64,000 nucleotides of DNA from Hyphococcus sp. (GTDB taxonomy: Bacteria; Pseudomonadota; Alphaproteobacteria; Caulobacterales; Parvularculaceae). Positions 43,360-52,502 of this stretch are shown here, piece after piece; the stretch's first letter is position 1, and every line of letters begins with the position of its first letter. Position numbers and translations under genes: made by a program. The notes below the pieces were generated by a model. That model did not search any database. It had not been told where the DNA came from and saw nothing but the letters and a program-made list of their open reading frames with translations. The DNA lies in contig JANQRY010000008.1 of assembly GCA_028284345.1 (NCBI GenBank), forward strand, positions 248,001 through 312,000, written 5' to 3'.

Positions 43360-44736
43360 ATGAAGCCCGCACGCATCCTTCTCGGACTCGCCGCCGCGAC
43401 GGCGGCCGGCGCCGCCGCCCAAATGGGCGGGCTCGATCAAAAGATCGTGTGGACCATCGCCATCACCACGCTCACCGCCTTCTGGTGGGTGTCCGAGGCC
43501 CTGCCGATCCCGGCGACCTCGCTTGTGCCGTTCGCGCTCTTTCCCCTCGCCGGCGTCCTCGATCAGCGACAGGCGGCGGCGGCCCTTGGCTCCTATGTGA
43601 TCATTCTCCTGATGGCGTCCTTCATGCTGTCAAAGGCGCTGTCGAAATCAGGCCTGCATGAACGGCTCGCGCTTTACATGATCCGCGCTGTCGGCGCGTC
43701 GGGCGGTCGCCTCGTCCTCGGCTTCATGGTCGCCGCCGCGGTGCTTTCCATGTGGATATCGAACACGGCGACGACGCTGATGCTGGCGACCATGGCCCTC
43801 GCCATTCTTTCCCATACGGACCATTCGCCGGAAGGGGAGAAGCTCGCGGTTCCGCTGCTCCTCGGCATTGCCTATGCGGCGTCCCTTGGCGGCACGGCGA
43901 CGCTGATCGGCACGCCGCCCAATCTGATCTTTGCGGAAAACTATCTGCTGGCGACGGGCGAGGAATACTCCTTTACCCGCTGGATGGGGACGGGCCTGCC
44001 CATTGTCACCCTCGGCGTGCCCGTCATGTGGCTGTGGCTGACACGATCCTTGCGCAACGTGACGGCGCCGGCGCTGAGGGAGCCCGGTCCCTGGCGCAAG
44101 GACGAAGCGCGCACCATGATCGTCTTCGGCCTCGCCATTCTCCTCTGGGTGACGCGGGGCGAACCCTTTGGCGGCTGGGCCGGCGCCCTCGGCATGGAGG
44201 CCGCGGGCGATTCCACCGTCGCCGTCTTCGCCGTCATCCTGATGTTTCTCGTGCCCAACGGAAAGGGCGGCGCCCTGCTCGACTGGGAAACCGCGGCCGA
44301 TATTCCGTGGGGGTTGCTCCTTCTCTTCGCCGGCGGCATTTGCATCGCCGCCGCGTTCCGGGCGAGCGGGCTCGATCAACTGATCGGCGACAGCCTCGCC
44401 GGTCTCGCCAATCTGCCCGTCTTCGCCATGATGCTGGGGCTGTGCCTGTCGGTGACGTTCCTGACGGAAATGACCTCGAACACGGCGACGGCCAATCTTT
44501 TGATGCCGATCCTCGCCGCCATCGCGGCCGGAACCGGCGTCGATGCGCAACTCCTGATGATCCCAGCGGTTATCTCCGCATCCTGCGCCTTCATGCTGCC
44601 CGTGGCGACCGCGCCCAACGCCATCGTCTACGGCACGGGGCGCGTTTCCATCGCCCGCATGGCGCGGGAGGGCATTGTCCTCAACATCATCATTGCCCTG
44701 ATTGTTTCAAGCGTCTGCTGGACGCTGTTGCGGTGA
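43360..44736 (+). CDS. SLC13/DASS family anion permease
   Basis: A 458-residue transporter with about twelve membrane segments. Signature blocks: ITTLTAFWWVSEALPIPATSLVPFALFPLAGVL, MWISNTATTLMLATMALAI, GIAYAASLGGTATLIGTPPN and, near the end, FLTEMTSNTATANLLMPILAAIA followed by MLPVATAPNAIVYGTG. These carry the paired S-N-T Na+/substrate motifs. Likely substrate is a dicarboxylate or sulfate; cannot be resolved. Stop overlaps the next gene as GTGA. Confidence 0.93.
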   Translation: MKPARILLGLAAATAAGAAAQMGGLDQKIVWTIAITTLTAFWWVSEALPIPATSLVPFALFPLAGVLDQRQAAAALGSYVIILLMASFMLSKALSKSGLHERLALYMIRAVGASGGRLVLGFMVAAAVLSMWISNTATTLMLATMALAILSHTDHSPEGEKLAVPLLLGIAYAASLGGTATLIGTPPNLIFAENYLLATGEEYSFTRWMGTGLPIVTLGVPVMWLWLTRSLRNVTAPALREPGPWRKDEARTMIVFGLAILLWVTRGEPFGGWAGALGMEAAGDSTVAVFAVILMFLVPNGKGGALLDWETAADIPWGLLLLFAGGICIAAAFRASGLDQLIGDSLAGLANLPVFAMMLGLCLSVTFLTEMTSNTATANLLMPILAAIAAGTGVDAQLLMIPAVISASCAFMLPVATAPNAIVYGTGRVSIARMAREGIVLNIIIALIVSSVCWTLLR

Positions 44737-45128
44737 CGTCCGTCGTCGCCGGGGCCGTCTACTTCGCGATTGTCTTCGCCGTCGGGTTCGCCCTCGGGAC
44801 AATTCGCGTTCTCGGGCTCGCGCCCGCATTGGGCGAAACCACGGCGACGCTGATTGAAGGCCCGTTTATTCTGGGCGCAAGCTGGCTCGCCTGCGGCTTT
44901 TCCATTCGGCGTTTCAATGTGGCCGCAAACGCGTCAAGCCGGCTGACCATGGGCGCCGTTGCTTTCGCCCTGCTCATCGGCGCGGAAACGCTGCTCGGCG
45001 TGTTCGGTTTCGGGCAAACGCTTGGCGACGTATTCGCCCGATACGGAACCACCGCCGGCGCCATCGGCCTCGCCGGACAGATTTTATTCGGGTTGTTTCC
45101 GCTGTTGAGAGAGCGGCGCGCCGACTGA
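44733..45128 (+). CDS. Four-helix membrane protein of unknown function
   Basis: A 131-residue protein starting at a GTG that overlaps the permease stop (GTGA). Four hydrophobic segments: VVAGAVYFAIVFAVGFALGT, IEGPFILGASWLACGF, LTMGAVAFALLIGAETLLG and GTTAGAIGLAGQILFGLFPLL. I recall similar conserved membrane proteins in alphaproteobacteria but no function. The open frame continues upstream antisense-free through the permease gene, but that part is only a shadow frame. Confidence 0.75.
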   Translation: MTSVVAGAVYFAIVFAVGFALGTIRVLGLAPALGETTATLIEGPFILGASWLACGFSIRRFNVAANASSRLTMGAVAFALLIGAETLLGVFGFGQTLGDVFARYGTTAGAIGLAGQILFGLFPLLRERRAD

Positions 45129-45136
45129 CACGGGCG

Positions 45137-45571
45137 TTACGAGACGCCGTCCACCGTCATGTGCCTTGCGCGGGCGGAATGTTCGATCGCCGCCGCGCCG
45201 TCATCAGCGATCTTTAAGGCGTTGCGAATGAGTTCGAGAACGCGAATTTCCGTCACGTCCAGATTTTCATCCGCCGTCACCACATCGACGACGGCCGCAT
45301 AGGCGGTTTCGCCGAGATGATTCGGCAGGGCGGCGGCGGCGGACTCCAGCACTTTGTGCAAGCCGCCGTCCGACGACATCAGCCGGCCGCAGGCTTCCGA
45401 GGTCTGCACCAGCGTCCGCTCATCGGCTTCCGAAAAGACCGGGAAAGAGCGCACGACCCGTCCGATGGTTCGAAGTTCCGCATCGTTGATCGCGCCGTCG
45501 GACGCCGACGTCATGACCATCAGATAGATGATCGCTTCTTGCGGGGTGAGCGCGGGCGCGCCTACGGCCAT
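45137..45571 (-). CDS. TerB-like (tellurite resistance TerB family) protein
   Basis: A 144-residue helical protein. EAIIYLMVMTSASDGAINDAELRTIGRVVRSFPVF and VVDVVTADENLDVTEIRVLELIRNALKI contain the paired acidic loops of TerB-fold proteins that may bind metal. Start at 45571 is supported by ggagag 8 nt upstream; the longer frame to 45862 would run into the marC promoter and start. Role unknown. Confidence 0.82.
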   Translation of the reverse strand: MAVGAPALTPQEAIIYLMVMTSASDGAINDAELRTIGRVVRSFPVFSEADERTLVQTSEACGRLMSSDGGLHKVLESAAAALPNHLGETAYAAVVDVVTADENLDVTEIRVLELIRNALKIADDGAAAIEHSARARHMTVDGVS

Positions 45572-45761
45572 GAGTGAACTCTCCGGGTTGGAATTGCAAC
45601 GCGGGCGGGACCCTAGCGGCGGGCCCCGATCCCGGCAACAGGGCGTTTTTGCGCCGGCGCCCGGACGACGATAATCTGGGGCGAATCTGTCGCAGGACGC
45701 GCGATCTTGCCTATCGGCGCCGTTGGGCGCAGATGCGGCGCTATCCCCGGATTGAACGCCT

Positions 45762-46415
45762 ATGCCCGCTGAACTTTTGCCAGCTTTCGTCACCGCTTTC
45801 GCGACGCTGTTCATCGTGATCGACCCGATTCTGGTGACGCCGATCTTCGCCTCCCTGACCAAGGGCGAGGCCCCGCGCGCGCGTTTGCGGATCGCGCTGA
45901 TGGCGGCGGTCTATTCGGTGGCGATCCTGTTGTTTTTCGGTTTCGCCGGCGCGGCGCTCCTGCACCATCTCGGCGTTTCCATGGCGGCCTTCCGCGCGGC
46001 CATGGGCATTATCCTTTTTATCATGGGCTTTCGCATGTTCTTCGATCCGGACGGCGAGACCCAGGCGAAAACGCCGGGACCGCGCGCGGCCTCCCGCGAC
46101 AGTATTGCATTCTTTCCTTTGGCGATCCCGATGCTGGCGGGGCCCGGCGCCATCGCCACGATCATGCTGCTGATGGGACCGGGGATGGGCGTTCTCGACA
46201 AAGCCGCGGCGCTGACGGCGATGGCCCTTGTCCTTGCCATTGCGGTGTTGATGATGGCGTTTGCGAGCCGCATCGGCGACGCCCTCGGGCGCACCGGCAT
46301 GAACGCCATCACCCGCATTCTCGGCATGCTCCTGATGGCGCTGTCGACGCAGTATGTGTTTGACGGCGTGCGGGTGGGGATTCTGGAACAGGCGGCGCAG
46401 GCCGCCGGCGCTTAA
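45762..46415 (+). CDS. MarC family inner-membrane protein
   Basis: A 217-residue protein with six membrane segments. Family features: FATLFIVIDPILVTPIFASLTKG, the GIILFIMGFRMFF segment and FPLAIPMLAGPGAIATIMLLMG, then TRILGMLLMALSTQYVFDGV at the end. Function of MarC is not established; the earlier link to multiple antibiotic resistance was withdrawn. Confidence 0.93.
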   Translation: MPAELLPAFVTAFATLFIVIDPILVTPIFASLTKGEAPRARLRIALMAAVYSVAILLFFGFAGAALLHHLGVSMAAFRAAMGIILFIMGFRMFFDPDGETQAKTPGPRAASRDSIAFFPLAIPMLAGPGAIATIMLLMGPGMGVLDKAAALTAMALVLAIAVLMMAFASRIGDALGRTGMNAITRILGMLLMALSTQYVFDGVRVGILEQAAQAAGA

Positions 46416-46417
46416 AT

Positions 46418-46837
46418 TTATTCCGCGAGCGCCTTTTGCGTTTCAGCAAAGGCGTTGACGCCGCGTTCCGCGCCATAGCGCAAGGCCCCGCCGGATAGCT
46501 CAGCGCCGGCGCCGTCGCCGGCGCAGACGAACCGGGTCACCTGTTGCGCGCGTTCATCGCCCGCCCGGCAAGCCGCCTCAAGGGCGCCCAGCGCCTTGTC
46601 GCATTCGGCGATGAGCAGGCCGGCCTGCCAGTCGCCGGCGCTCGCCCAGTCGATTTCGGCCCGGATTTCATTGCCGCAGACTTTGCGCGTGTAATAGGCC
46701 TCGTCGGCGAGCGCGGCGGCGTTGTCCTCGCGCGCGCGCACGTCGCGCAGCGACTGCGCCTCAGCCGCGCCGAGCGCCGATATGGCGAACGCCAGCACGG
46801 CGAGCGCGACAATGCCGAAATGCGGTTGCAGGGCCAT
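46418..46837 (-). CDS. Exported small protein of unknown function
   Basis: A 139-residue protein with a signal peptide (IVALAVLAFAISALGAAEAQ) and a mature part with four cysteines (KVCGNEI, IAECDKALGALEAAC, RFVCAGDG) that could form two periplasmic disulfides. Not recognised. It follows the larger exported protein upstream by 50 nt on the same strand and meets MarC tail to tail. Confidence 0.65.
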   Translation of the reverse strand: MALQPHFGIVALAVLAFAISALGAAEAQSLRDVRAREDNAAALADEAYYTRKVCGNEIRAEIDWASAGDWQAGLLIAECDKALGALEAACRAGDERAQQVTRFVCAGDGAGAELSGGALRYGAERGVNAFAETQKALAE

Positions 46838-46887
46838 GCCGACAGGATGGCCCGAATTTTTGGCGGTTTTGAGGCTGTAGGGCCGCT

Positions 46888-47760
46888 TCAGAGATATTCC
46901 TCCAGGAACCGTTCAACGGCGCGGGAGGACAATCGCCCGGAAATGTCCTGATCCGGGACATACTGGATGATCAGCGCGCCCTCTTCAAAGCGCGCGGTGG
47001 GCGCCGGCCCGATTTCGAACACCACGCGCCGGATCCGTTCGCCCAAGATCCGCGCCCCGGTCGGGTCGCCAGCAACCGCCTTGACGCCGACGGCGGCGCG
47101 AACGACCGCATCCGCCAACACCGCCGCGCTTGTCGTTTCATCGGGCGCGGCGGCGAGTTCAAACGTGATGGGCGAGCCCGCCGCAGCGCTGATGATCGCA
47201 GACGCGGCATTGGCGCGCCGCAGCGCGGCGTCAAAGCCGATCTCGGGAAGCTCAACGGCCCGATCGTCGCCGAAGGATCGCGACGCCGCCGAGCCGGCCG
47301 CATCGCCGGGCCACTGCACGGTCGCGCCGCCATAAGACGCGATGCGCACCAGCGTCTCGCCGTCGGCGTTCTTGAAGATAGAATCGCCGCGGGGCCCGCG
47401 CGTCACCGAGAGGAGATAAATCTCCGGCGCCGGCGCTTGCGTATCAATCGTACAGTCAAGACGCGCATCATTTGGTCCGCACAGGAACTTAACCCGCGCC
47501 GTGCGCGTGCGCGCTTCAATCAGAAAGGCGCGATTGTCCGAGGCCAGCACAAACCGTTCAACCTCGCCGTTCTGGCGTTCCGCGCGCCGTTGCCGCTTCT
47601 CACCCACAAGGGCGGAAAAAGGGTTGGAGTCGGATTGTTGCGCCAATAGGAATACGGGCGCGCGGCCCTGCGCTGCGACTTGCGCAGACAGAACAGCCGC
47701 GCCGGCGAGCCCCGCCAGCGCGCGCGCAATCATCCTCAGAGTCCTCGCCGCTTTCATCAC
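46888..47760 (-). CDS. Exported protein, possibly DUF4908 family
   Basis: A 290-residue protein with a signal peptide ending near SAQVAAQG. The mature part has two cysteines (LCGPNDARLDC), a beta-rich section (DNRAFLIEARTRTARVKFL, RGDSIFKNADGETLVRIASYGGATVQWP) and a helical C-terminal half. The RGDxIFxNxxGETLxR segment reminds me of DUF4908 proteins of Caulobacterales, from memory only. Role unknown. Confidence 0.65.
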   Translation of the reverse strand: MMKAARTLRMIARALAGLAGAAVLSAQVAAQGRAPVFLLAQQSDSNPFSALVGEKRQRRAERQNGEVERFVLASDNRAFLIEARTRTARVKFLCGPNDARLDCTIDTQAPAPEIYLLSVTRGPRGDSIFKNADGETLVRIASYGGATVQWPGDAAGSAASRSFGDDRAVELPEIGFDAALRRANAASAIISAAAGSPITFELAAAPDETTSAAVLADAVVRAAVGVKAVAGDPTGARILGERIRRVVFEIGPAPTARFEEGALIIQYVPDQDISGRLSSRAVERFLEEYL

Positions 47761-47787
47761 CCGTCCGGTCTACGCGACTATTTTGGT

Positions 47788-47828
47788 AAAAAAAGGGCCC
47801 CGCCGCGCATTTTCGCCGGCAGGGCCCT
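47788..47828 (-). terminator. phaA-phaB terminator
   Basis: On the minus strand AGGGCCCTGCCG pairs imperfectly with CGGCGGGGCCCT and is followed by seven T (aaaaaaa at 47788-47794 on plus). It lies 22 nt after the phaB stop. Confidence 0.85.
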
Positions 47829-47849
47829 GATTTTGAGCCATTTTACGCG

Positions 47850-48575
47850 TCAGGCGGCGAAATACTGCCCGCCATTGGCCGACAGGACGGCGCCGGTGAT
47901 GAAGCCCGCATTGTCGTCGGCGAGGAAGGCGACGCAGTCGCCGATTTCACGGGCTTCGCCAAGGCGGCCGACCGGGACCTGGGCGGTGATTTTCTTCAGC
48001 GCCTCTTCCGGCATCGCCGACACCATCTCGGTTGCGATGTAACCGGGCGCGACTGCGTTGACGGTAACGCCCTTGAAGGCGCCCTCCTGGGCGAGCGCCC
48101 GGGTGAAGCCGAGCATGCCCGCCTTCGCCGCCGAATAGTTGGTCTGGCCCATCTGTCCTTTCTGGCCGTTGATCGACGAAATGTTGATGATGCGCCCGAA
48201 GCCGCGCTCGCGCATGCCCGGAAAAACATTGTGGGTCATGTTGAACACCGAATCGAGATCGGCGCGGATCACCTCAGACCATTCCTTCGGACCGATTTTG
48301 TGAAACATGCCGTCGCGGGTAATGCCGGCGTTGTTGACAAGAATGTCCGTTGGCCCCTGCGCGCCTTCCACTTCGGCGACGCCGGCCTTGCACGCCTCAT
48401 AGTCGCCGACATCCCATTTATAGACGTTGATGCCGGTTTCGTCCTTGAACTTCGCCGCCGCTTCGTCGTTGCCGGCGTAAGTCGCCGCGACCGTGCATCC
48501 TTTGTCTTTCAGGCATTTGGCGATCGCCGCGCCGATGCCGCGCGTGCCGCCCGTTACAATTGCGTTTCTCGCCAT
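47850..48575 (-). CDS. phaB: Acetoacetyl-CoA reductase
   Basis: A 241-residue short-chain dehydrogenase reducing acetoacetyl-CoA to (R)-3-hydroxybutyryl-CoA with NADPH for polyhydroxybutyrate. Cofactor motif TGGTRGIG (8-15), NNAGITRD, catalytic S134, Y147 and K151 (NYSAAK). The WDVGDYEACKAGV and FHKIGPKEWSEVIRADLDSVFNMTH segments are typical of PhaB rather than FabG. Follows phaA by 65 nt. Confidence 0.94.
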   Translation of the reverse strand: MARNAIVTGGTRGIGAAIAKCLKDKGCTVAATYAGNDEAAAKFKDETGINVYKWDVGDYEACKAGVAEVEGAQGPTDILVNNAGITRDGMFHKIGPKEWSEVIRADLDSVFNMTHNVFPGMRERGFGRIINISSINGQKGQMGQTNYSAAKAGMLGFTRALAQEGAFKGVTVNAVAPGYIATEMVSAMPEEALKKITAQVPVGRLGEAREIGDCVAFLADDNAGFITGAVLSANGGQYFAA

Positions 48576-48640
48576 AGCTCTTCTCCCGTCCTATGCGCGC
48601 AGGCGCGCTTTCCCCACTATCCGCGCGCATAGCAAATCGG

Positions 48641-49816
48641 TCAACGCTCGACGCACATGGCGATGCCCATGCCGCCGCCGATGCACAGGGTGGCAAGCCC
48701 CTTCGACTTTCCGGCCCGCTTCATCTCGTGCAGCAGCGTGATCAGAATGCGCGCGCCGGAGGCCCCGATCGGATGGCCGATGGCGATAGCGCCGCCATTG
48801 ACGTTGACCCGCTCGGGATCCCAGCCAAGCTCTTTTCCGACCGACAGCGCCTGGGCCGCAAACGCCTCGTTGGCTTCGATCAGGTCCACATCGTCGAGGG
48901 ACCAGCCGGCTTTTTCAAGCGCGTTGCGGGACGCCGGCGCCGGGCCGATGCCCATAATCGAAGGATCGACGCCGCAATGGGCCCAGGAGGCGATGCGCGC
49001 CAGCGGCTCCAGGCTGCGCTTGTCCGCTTCCTTTTCCGACATCACGATCACCGCCGCGGCGCCGTCATTGAGGCCCGACGCATTGGCCGCCGTCACCGTG
49101 CCGCCGTCGCGCACGAAGGCGGGCTTAAGACCCGAAACGCCGTCGATGGTCGCCCCTTCGCGAATATACTCGTCATGGTCGAACACAATCTCGCCCTTGC
49201 GGGTCTTGATCGTCACGGGCGTAATTTCGTCTTTGAACTTGCCTGCTTTTTTCGCCGCTTCGGCCTTGTTCTGGCTGGCGATGGCGAAGGCGTCCTGTTC
49301 CTCGCGAGAGATCTGGTATTTCTCCGCCAGGTTCTCCGCCGTCTGGCCCATGTGGTAATTGTTGAAGGCGTCCCACAGACCGTCGACGATCATGATGTCG
49401 GCGAATGTCGACGGACCCATTTTGACGCCGTTGCGCAAATGGCCGGCATGGGGCGCCAGCGACATGTTTTCATGACCGCCCGCGGCGACGACATCGGCGT
49501 CGCCAAGCGCCACCGCCTGCGCCGCCATGGCGACGGCGCGGAGCCCCGATCCGCAGACCTGGTTGATGGTGCTCGCCGGGCGCTCAACCGGCACGCCCGC
49601 GCCGAGGCTCGCTTGGCGCGCCGTATTCTGGCCCTGGCCGGCCTGCAGCACATGGCCCATGATCACTTCGCCCACATCGCCGCCCTCGACGCCGGCGCCG
49701 GCGAGCGCGGCCGACAACACGGTCTCGCCAAGCTTGGCCGCCGGCACGGTCGCCAGCGACCCGCCAAAGGACCCGACGCCGGTCCGCGTCGCGGAAACAA
49801 TCATTGCATTCGTCAT
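48641..49816 (-). CDS. phaA: Acetyl-CoA C-acetyltransferase
   Basis: A 391-residue biosynthetic thiolase condensing two acetyl-CoA. Active residues: C88 ([10 protein letters not shown]), H348 ([10 protein letters not shown]) and C378 ([12 protein letters not shown]). Length and motif spacing are standard. Divergent from phaR over 269 nt. Confidence 0.96.
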   Translation of the reverse strand: MTNAMIVSATRTGVGSFGGSLATVPAAKLGETVLSAALAGAGVEGGDVGEVIMGHVLQAGQGQNTARQASLGAGVPVERPASTINQVCGSGLRAVAMAAQAVALGDADVVAAGGHENMSLAPHAGHLRNGVKMGPSTFADIMIVDGLWDAFNNYHMGQTAENLAEKYQISREEQDAFAIASQNKAEAAKKAGKFKDEITPVTIKTRKGEIVFDHDEYIREGATIDGVSGLKPAFVRDGGTVTAANASGLNDGAAAVIVMSEKEADKRSLEPLARIASWAHCGVDPSIMGIGPAPASRNALEKAGWSLDDVDLIEANEAFAAQALSVGKELGWDPERVNVNGGAIAIGHPIGASGARILITLLHEMKRAGKSKGLATLCIGGGMGIAMCVER

Positions 49817-49961
49817 TTCATTTGCTCCGTTTCATGAAAAATGGGGCGCAAAGCGCCATGTTTTCGCACTGCAAGACGCCTTGCGCGCCGCCGGCAAAAG
49901 CCTCCAAGTCCTTGCTTTTTCTACGATCTCCCGAGAGATGCGTATGCAAACTAGCTTTTTG

Positions 49962-49971
49962 TGCTATAGCA
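49962..49971. promoter_or_regulatory. Candidate PhaR operator in the phaA/phaR gap
   Basis: tgctatagca is a perfect 10-nt palindrome of TGC-N4-GCA type, in an AT-rich stretch of the divergent phaA/phaR gap with further tgc/gca half sites nearby (agcattagca, gcaatgcggcgca). PhaR proteins bind TGC/GCA-rich sites near phasin and their own genes; assignment here is inference. Confidence 0.4.
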
Positions 49972-50085
49972 GCATTAGCATACGCACAACAGCAATGCGG
50001 CGCAAAAAAGCGTCGACCGGCGGCGGGGACGAAACGCCGGCTGCGGGGCTCCCGGCGGGGAGCGCGGAAACGGGAGAGACATGAC

Positions 50086-50709
50086 ATGACCGAAAAAGAA
50101 GCCAGCGGCGGCGCAAAACCGCGAGCCAATGGCGCGACCGACGCCGTCGTCATCAAAAAATACGCCAACCGGCGGCTCTACAACACCGCCACCAGTTCTT
50201 ACGTAACGCTCGATTTCCTCGCCGACATGGTGAAAAACGGAGAGGATTTTGTCGTCTATGACGCCAAGTCCGGCGACGACATCACCCACTCCGTCCTGAC
50301 ACAGATTATCTTCGAAGAGGAAAGCAAGGGCCAGAACCTTTTGCCGATACAGTTTTTGCGGCAATTGATTCAGTTCTACGGCGACAGCCTGCAGCGTTTC
50401 GTGCCGTCCTATCTCGAAATGAGCATGAACGCCTTTTCACAAAATCAGGACGATATGCGCAACCGGATGCGCGACGCGTTTGAATCGACGCCCGGCTATT
50501 CCATGTTCGAAGAAGGCGTGCGCAAGAATATGGAGCTTTACAATCAGGCGATGAAAATGTTCTCGCCGATGACTAATCTTTACGCGCCCTCGCAATCAGA
50601 GGCGTCGCAATCGGGCCGGAGCGAGGACTCCGACGAGATCGACGATCTGAAATCGCAACTCGCGGCCATGCGCAAAAAAATCGACGAGCTTGAAAAGAAA
50701 GGCGGCTGA
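50086..50709 (+). CDS. phaR: Polyhydroxyalkanoate synthesis repressor PhaR
   Basis: A 207-residue DNA- and PHB-binding repressor. N-terminal PHB/PHA accumulation regulator DNA-binding domain: VIKKYANRRLYNTATSSYVTLDFLADMVKNGEDFVVYDAKSGDDITHSVLTQII, followed by the PHB-binding domain (LLPIQFLRQLIQFYGDSLQRFVPSYLE) and a terminal coiled coil. Start at the ATG 50086 with cgggagag upstream; a longer frame to 49804 lacks family similarity. Confidence 0.95.
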   Translation: MTEKEASGGAKPRANGATDAVVIKKYANRRLYNTATSSYVTLDFLADMVKNGEDFVVYDAKSGDDITHSVLTQIIFEEESKGQNLLPIQFLRQLIQFYGDSLQRFVPSYLEMSMNAFSQNQDDMRNRMRDAFESTPGYSMFEEGVRKNMELYNQAMKMFSPMTNLYAPSQSEASQSGRSEDSDEIDDLKSQLAAMRKKIDELEKKGG

Positions 50710-50726
50710 GGCGCCGGCCCCACCCG

Positions 50727-52502
50727 CTATCGCTGCACGCGCATGGTCGGCGGATCGTTCGGCGCGCCTTCGGGCAGCCAGGCGGGCGCCGTTTCCGGTT
50801 TGCCGATCAGGAACCCTTGCAGAAAATCAACGCCGAGGCCCTTGAGCAGCATGGCGTCGGCTTCATTGTCGACCCATTCGGCGACGCTTTGCATGCCGAA
50901 ATTGCGCGCAAGATCAAGCAGCGTGCGGACGAAAAGCTGGTTTTCCCGCGACGACGAAACTCCCGTCACGAAGGAGCCGTCGATTTTCAGAATATCGATA
51001 TCCATGGCCTTAAGGTTCCGGAACGAGGTGTAGCCGGCGCCGAAATCGTCAATCCCGAATGAACAGCCGATCTTCTTGATTTCCTGAACGAACTCAATCG
51101 TCGCATCGATGGCGTCAATCACTTGCGTCTCGGTCAACTCGACCGTGATGCGATTGGCGAGATGCGCATTGGCGCGCAGGTGAGAGATATATCCTTCCGC
51201 CCAGACGAAGTCTTTCAGGGTCTCCATGGAGATGTTCACATTGAGATGAATGTCGGGGCAGACTTCGAGCGTGTTTGTCGCCAGTTCGAGGACGCGCCTG
51301 TCCAGCAGATGGACAAGACCGAGACGCTCCGCAGCGGGAATAAACTCCGGCGCCGGAATTTCCTGGCCGTCCTCGCCGCGCATGCGGATGAGGCATTCGA
51401 ATTTCTTCGGCTCTTCCTCAAGGTCGGCCACAATCGGCTGAAAGGCGAGGCGAATGCGCCGCTCGTTCAGCGCCGTCAGAATGACGTCAGACATATGGGT
51501 GTTGCGCCGGCGCATGGAGACCGGGTCGGTCTTTTCCGAGAACGCCGACCAGCTCGACTTCCCCTGCTGCTTGGCGGCGTCGAGAGCGGCCTCAGCGCGG
51601 GACATGGCGATATTCGCGTCGTCGGCGTTCTCGGGAATTTTCACCGCGCCGACGCAAATCGAGGCGACGACGCCGCCGCGCTTGGTTTCGACGACGCTTT
51701 CGCGCACCGCATTCATCAGGCGCGCGCAGACGGCGCGAAGGCAGTCTTCGTCGCAGGACTGTAACACAATCCCGAATTTCGTCCCGGCGACGCGGCCGAT
51801 GACGTCATGCTCTCCGAGCACGCTGGCGAGACGTTTGGAAATTTCAACAATGACCTTGTCGGCGGCCTCAAATCCGAAATCCGCATTGACCGCGCCGACA
51901 TCGTCGATCCCGGCGAGAATGTAAGCGCCGGCGACGGCGTTCGCTTTCGCCGCGTCGATCGCCGCTTCAAGTTCGCGGCGCAGGGAAACGCGGTTTAAAT
52001 GCCCGGTCAGTTCGTCCTTTGTCGCCAGCCAGGAAAGACGCTCGTCGCGCCGCTTTTCATTCTCAATCGAGCGGATGACGGAGATCAGCCGGCGATGGCC
52101 CTCTTTTCCGATCCAGCCGCCGCGCTCTTCGACCCAGTGGGTTTCGCCGTCGTCGCGACGCAGCCGGTATTCGCAAAAATAGCTCTGTGCGCGACCGGCG
52201 AACGCTTCGGCACGCTCCGCCGCGGCGTTCTCGTCGATCCGCTTGTTGAAGTTTTCGACCGTCTCAATCGTCTGCGCGTCCTTGGCGCCGAGAATACGCG
52301 CCGCAGCGCTTTCGTCGGACCAGCGCAGCATGCCGTCCATGGGATCGAATTCGAACATGGACTGCAAGGCGCCGTCGGCGGCGGGGGGACCGAAGCCGGC
52401 GCCGGCGTCCGCGTCGACGGACGCGCGGGCGCGCTCGCCGCCAGCAGCGACGTTCGCGACCGCTTTTGATAACGCCTTCGCGTTCTCTACCATTCGTCCC
52501 AC
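50727..52502 (-). CDS. PAS-GGDEF-EAL c-di-GMP protein; probable phosphodiesterase
   Basis: A 591-residue signalling protein. A PAS domain (about 45-160), a GGDEF domain (about 165-325) whose signature is AGTKF, so cyclase activity is unlikely, and an EAL domain with the signature FECLIRM, TE in ELTETQ, the double Asp of GIDDFGAGYTSF, LKIDGSFV and QGFLIGKP. Conserved metal ligands suggest an active c-di-GMP phosphodiesterase; the ECL form of EAL keeps the Glu. No membrane segment. Possible input to pilus or glycan functions is inference. Meets phaR tail to tail. Confidence 0.9.
   Translation of the reverse strand: MGRMVENAKALSKAVANVAAGGERARASVDADAGAGFGPPAADGALQSMFEFDPMDGMLRWSDESAAARILGAKDAQTIETVENFNKRIDENAAAERAEAFAGRAQSYFCEYRLRRDDGETHWVEERGGWIGKEGHRRLISVIRSIENEKRRDERLSWLATKDELTGHLNRVSLRRELEAAIDAAKANAVAGAYILAGIDDVGAVNADFGFEAADKVIVEISKRLASVLGEHDVIGRVAGTKFGIVLQSCDEDCLRAVCARLMNAVRESVVETKRGGVVASICVGAVKIPENADDANIAMSRAEAALDAAKQQGKSSWSAFSEKTDPVSMRRRNTHMSDVILTALNERRIRLAFQPIVADLEEEPKKFECLIRMRGEDGQEIPAPEFIPAAERLGLVHLLDRRVLELATNTLEVCPDIHLNVNISMETLKDFVWAEGYISHLRANAHLANRITVELTETQVIDAIDATIEFVQEIKKIGCSFGIDDFGAGYTSFRNLKAMDIDILKIDGSFVTGVSSSRENQLFVRTLLDLARNFGMQSVAEWVDNEADAMLLKGLGVDFLQGFLIGKPETAPAWLPEGAPNDPPTMRVQR

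Noticed and set aside
43752-44732. 5' part of a plus-strand frame running through the SLC13 gene
   Set aside because: Only its last 131 codons (from 44733) look like a protein; the rest is an out-of-frame reading of the permease.
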